A DNA stretch of 64,000 bases from NCBI RefSeq assembly GCF_021215455.1, contig NZ_JAJPWV010000001.1:248001-312000 (forward strand), read 5' to 3'. The notes under the pieces are model-generated. The model had not been told where the DNA came from and did not search any database. It worked only from the letters and a program-made list of their open reading frames with translations. This document shows, piece after piece, positions 62,690 through 64,000 of the stretch; the first letter of the stretch is position 1; each line of letters begins with the position of its first letter. The translations under genes were made by a program, and so were the position numbers. Origin of the DNA: Mucilaginibacter roseus (GTDB taxonomy: Bacteria > Bacteroidota > Bacteroidia > Sphingobacteriales > Sphingobacteriaceae).

Positions 62690-63625
62690 ATGAAAACCAT
62701 AGCCAAAAGAGTATTTGATATCGAGATAGAATCGCTAACGCATGTAGCCGGTTTGCTTGATGATGCTTTTGATGCCGCTATAACCACCATACTTGGCAGC
62801 AGTGGCAAAACCATTGTTACCGGCATAGGTAAATCCGGCCTTATCGGAAAAAAAATAGCGGCTACACTGGCCAGCACCGGCACACCCAGTTTTTACATGC
62901 ATCCGGCTGAGGCATTTCATGGCGATCTGGGGATGATCAGTGAGCATGATGTGGTGATCCTGATCTCGTACTCCGGCGAGTCTGACGAGGTATTGAAACT
63001 CATACCTTTTCTTAAATGGCATAATAATATTATTGTGGGCATTACCGGCAACCCTGCGTCAACCGTCGCTAAAAACAGCCATCACCACCTTAACGTTAAA
63101 ATAACCCGGGAGGCTTGTCCGCTTGAATTGGCGCCAACCTCATCAACCACAGCCATGCTGGTTATGGGCGATGCCCTGGCCATAGCGCTGATGGAAGCCC
63201 GTAATTTTAAACATGAGGACTTTGCACGTTTTCATCCGGGGGGTAGCCTGGGACGTAAACTACTGACAAAGGTAAGAGATATCATGCGGACGGATAACCT
63301 GCCTTATATTGATAAGGATGCGTCCTTTACGGATCTGCTGATGCGCATGTCGGCAGGGCGTTTGGGTATGGTAATGGTGGGCAGCAGCGCGGCCATTGAG
63401 GGCATTGTTACCGATGGCGATCTGCGTCGCGCATTGATCAGGAACAGTGATACTACAACCTTAAAAATAGCGGATATCATGACCACATCGCCCATCATCA
63501 TCGGTAGTGACGAACTGATGAGCAATGCCGAGCAGTTGATGATCGATAAAAAAATCACCACGGTTTTGGTAGGCGATGCCGAAAGCCGCGCTATTGAAGG
63601 CGTTTACCAAATCTACAACCAGTAA
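62690..63625 (+). CDS. kdsD: Arabinose-5-phosphate isomerase (KpsF/GutQ family)
   Basis: A 311-residue enzyme that converts ribulose 5-phosphate to arabinose 5-phosphate for Kdo synthesis. The SIS domain (about 30-170) carries the landmarks TGIGKSGLIGKKIAATLASTG, HGDLGMISEHD, ISYSGESDEVL and ACPLELAPTSSTTAML. Two CBS domains (about 200-311) follow: the first with VTDGDLRRAL, the second TSPIIIGSDELMSNAEQLMIDKKITTVLV. The domain order is standard. It provides substrate for the adjacent kdsA product. Confidence 0.96.
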   Translation: MKTIAKRVFDIEIESLTHVAGLLDDAFDAAITTILGSSGKTIVTGIGKSGLIGKKIAATLASTGTPSFYMHPAEAFHGDLGMISEHDVVILISYSGESDEVLKLIPFLKWHNNIIVGITGNPASTVAKNSHHHLNVKITREACPLELAPTSSTTAMLVMGDALAIALMEARNFKHEDFARFHPGGSLGRKLLTKVRDIMRTDNLPYIDKDASFTDLLMRMSAGRLGMVMVGSSAAIEGIVTDGDLRRALIRNSDTTTLKIADIMTTSPIIIGSDELMSNAEQLMIDKKITTVLVGDAESRAIEGVYQIYNQ

Positions 63626-63709
63626 AAACAAAATACAGGTTGCCTGTATTTATGCATAATTGAACTTATTCAACCTGAATGCTGTTATCGCAGTGTGCTT
63701 ATTTATACA

Positions 63710-64000
63710 ATGACAGATACCCTTAGTCCTTCATCCGTTTTTACTACACCTCAAAAGGTTCAGATAGCTATTATTGGGCTTGGTTATGTAGGCTTGCCAT
63801 TAGCGGTAGAGTTTGCAAAAATATACCAGGTTTGGGGTTTTGATATCAGCAACGCGCGCGTCAGCGAATTGCTTGAGGGGCATGATCGTACGTTGGAAAT
63901 TGAAGAGAGCGACTTAAAATCTGTACTGAACAAAGGCAATGAATATGGATTGCAGCTTACTTCTGACCCGAATGCTATCCGCGATTGCAACGTGTATATC
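63710..64000 (+). CDS. UDP-sugar dehydrogenase (UDP-GlcNAc/UDP-glucose 6-dehydrogenase family), truncated by window end
   Basis: Ninety-seven codons remain in frame to the right edge of the window. The N-terminal Rossmann fold reads QIAIIGLGYVGLPLAVEFA, followed by VWGFDISNARVSELLEGHDRT, the pattern of nucleotide-sugar dehydrogenases of the WbpA/TviB type. These oxidise UDP-N-acetylglucosamine or related sugars to uronic acids for surface polysaccharide. The gene begins 85 bases after kdsD, so it continues an envelope-sugar group. Substrate cannot be decided from this part. Confidence 0.9.
   Translation, partial: MTDTLSPSSVFTTPQKVQIAIIGLGYVGLPLAVEFAKIYQVWGFDISNARVSELLEGHDRTLEIEESDLKSVLNKGNEYGLQLTSDPNAIRDCNVYI

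Noticed and set aside
1-64000. tRNA, rRNA, CRISPR, prophage or replication origin
   Set aside because: Intergenic gaps were read for cloverleaf ends, repeats with spacers, integrase genes and DnaA-box clusters; none was convincing.

Overview
The window looks like a chromosomal segment from a member of the Bacteroidota, most likely family Sphingobacteriaceae (Mucilaginibacter/Pedobacter-like). The evidence is a SusC/SusD pair with glycoside hydrolases, lipoproteins with Bacteroidota-type lipoboxes, an archaeal-type ProRS, an alternative GlmU-like protein, promoters of the TTG(-33)/TAnnTTTG(-7) class, and an almost complete lack of Shine-Dalgarno sequences. No rRNA, tRNA, CRISPR array, prophage or intact insertion sequence was seen.

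Layout. 1-5.6 kb: housekeeping genes (a partial lipoprotein, rpmE2, GlmU-like, tpiA, prmA, Mpl-like Mur ligase, small XRE regulator). 5.7-10 kb: an AraC regulator divergent from a sodium:solute symporter and a GH130 mannosyl-glucose phosphorylase. 10-12.6 kb: two tandem paralogous small lipoproteins, an ECF-type sigma factor, and a membrane protein with an anti-sigma-like N-terminus and a trypsin-like periplasmic domain. A two-part motif, GGGTTACMTTT-N11-GTATTAA, occurs once before each lipoprotein and twice before the sigma gene, which suggests a self-contained regulon. 12.6-16.6 kb: YceH, a DAC-like (DisA_N-like) sensor protein with a small partner, an aldo/keto reductase and a DUF481-like outer-membrane protein. 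17-28.3 kb: a beta-glucan-type polysaccharide utilisation locus (SusC, SusD, GH16, two GH30, a seven-heme cytochrome c, GH5). 28.4-30.3 kb: a 7TM receptor whose C-terminus is an IS1595-type transposase zinc ribbon plus helix-turn-helix, without the catalytic domain.

30.3-47.5 kb: MFS transporter, LutA-like protein, NUDIX hydrolase, riboflavin synthase, TPR protein, M28 peptidase, thioesterase, membrane-anchored GH25 lysozyme, an NtrC-type response regulator facing a hybrid histidine kinase, SGNH hydrolase, esterase, and a large outer-membrane protein with an HExxH motif. Four convergent pairs in this stretch share stop codons in a 4-bp overlap. 47.6-64 kb: HscA-like Hsp70, uridine kinase and LysM protein, Dps, a FadL-like OMP beside a Gly/Tyr-rich lipoprotein, ProRS, an EEP-family phosphatase/nuclease, nuoAB coupled to a small membrane protein, a BaiN-like flavoprotein whose start codon overlaps that of nuoA, and Kdo/envelope sugar genes (kdsA, kdsD, and a nucleotide-sugar dehydrogenase cut by the window end).

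Two themes recur. First, five genes have a TAnnTTTG element exactly four bases before the start codon, which predicts leaderless or nearly leaderless mRNAs. Second, gene junctions are very tight. The items most worth follow-up are the sigma/lipoprotein/protease regulon, the 7TM-transposase-domain fusion, the DAC-like sensor operon and the cytochrome inside the glucan locus.
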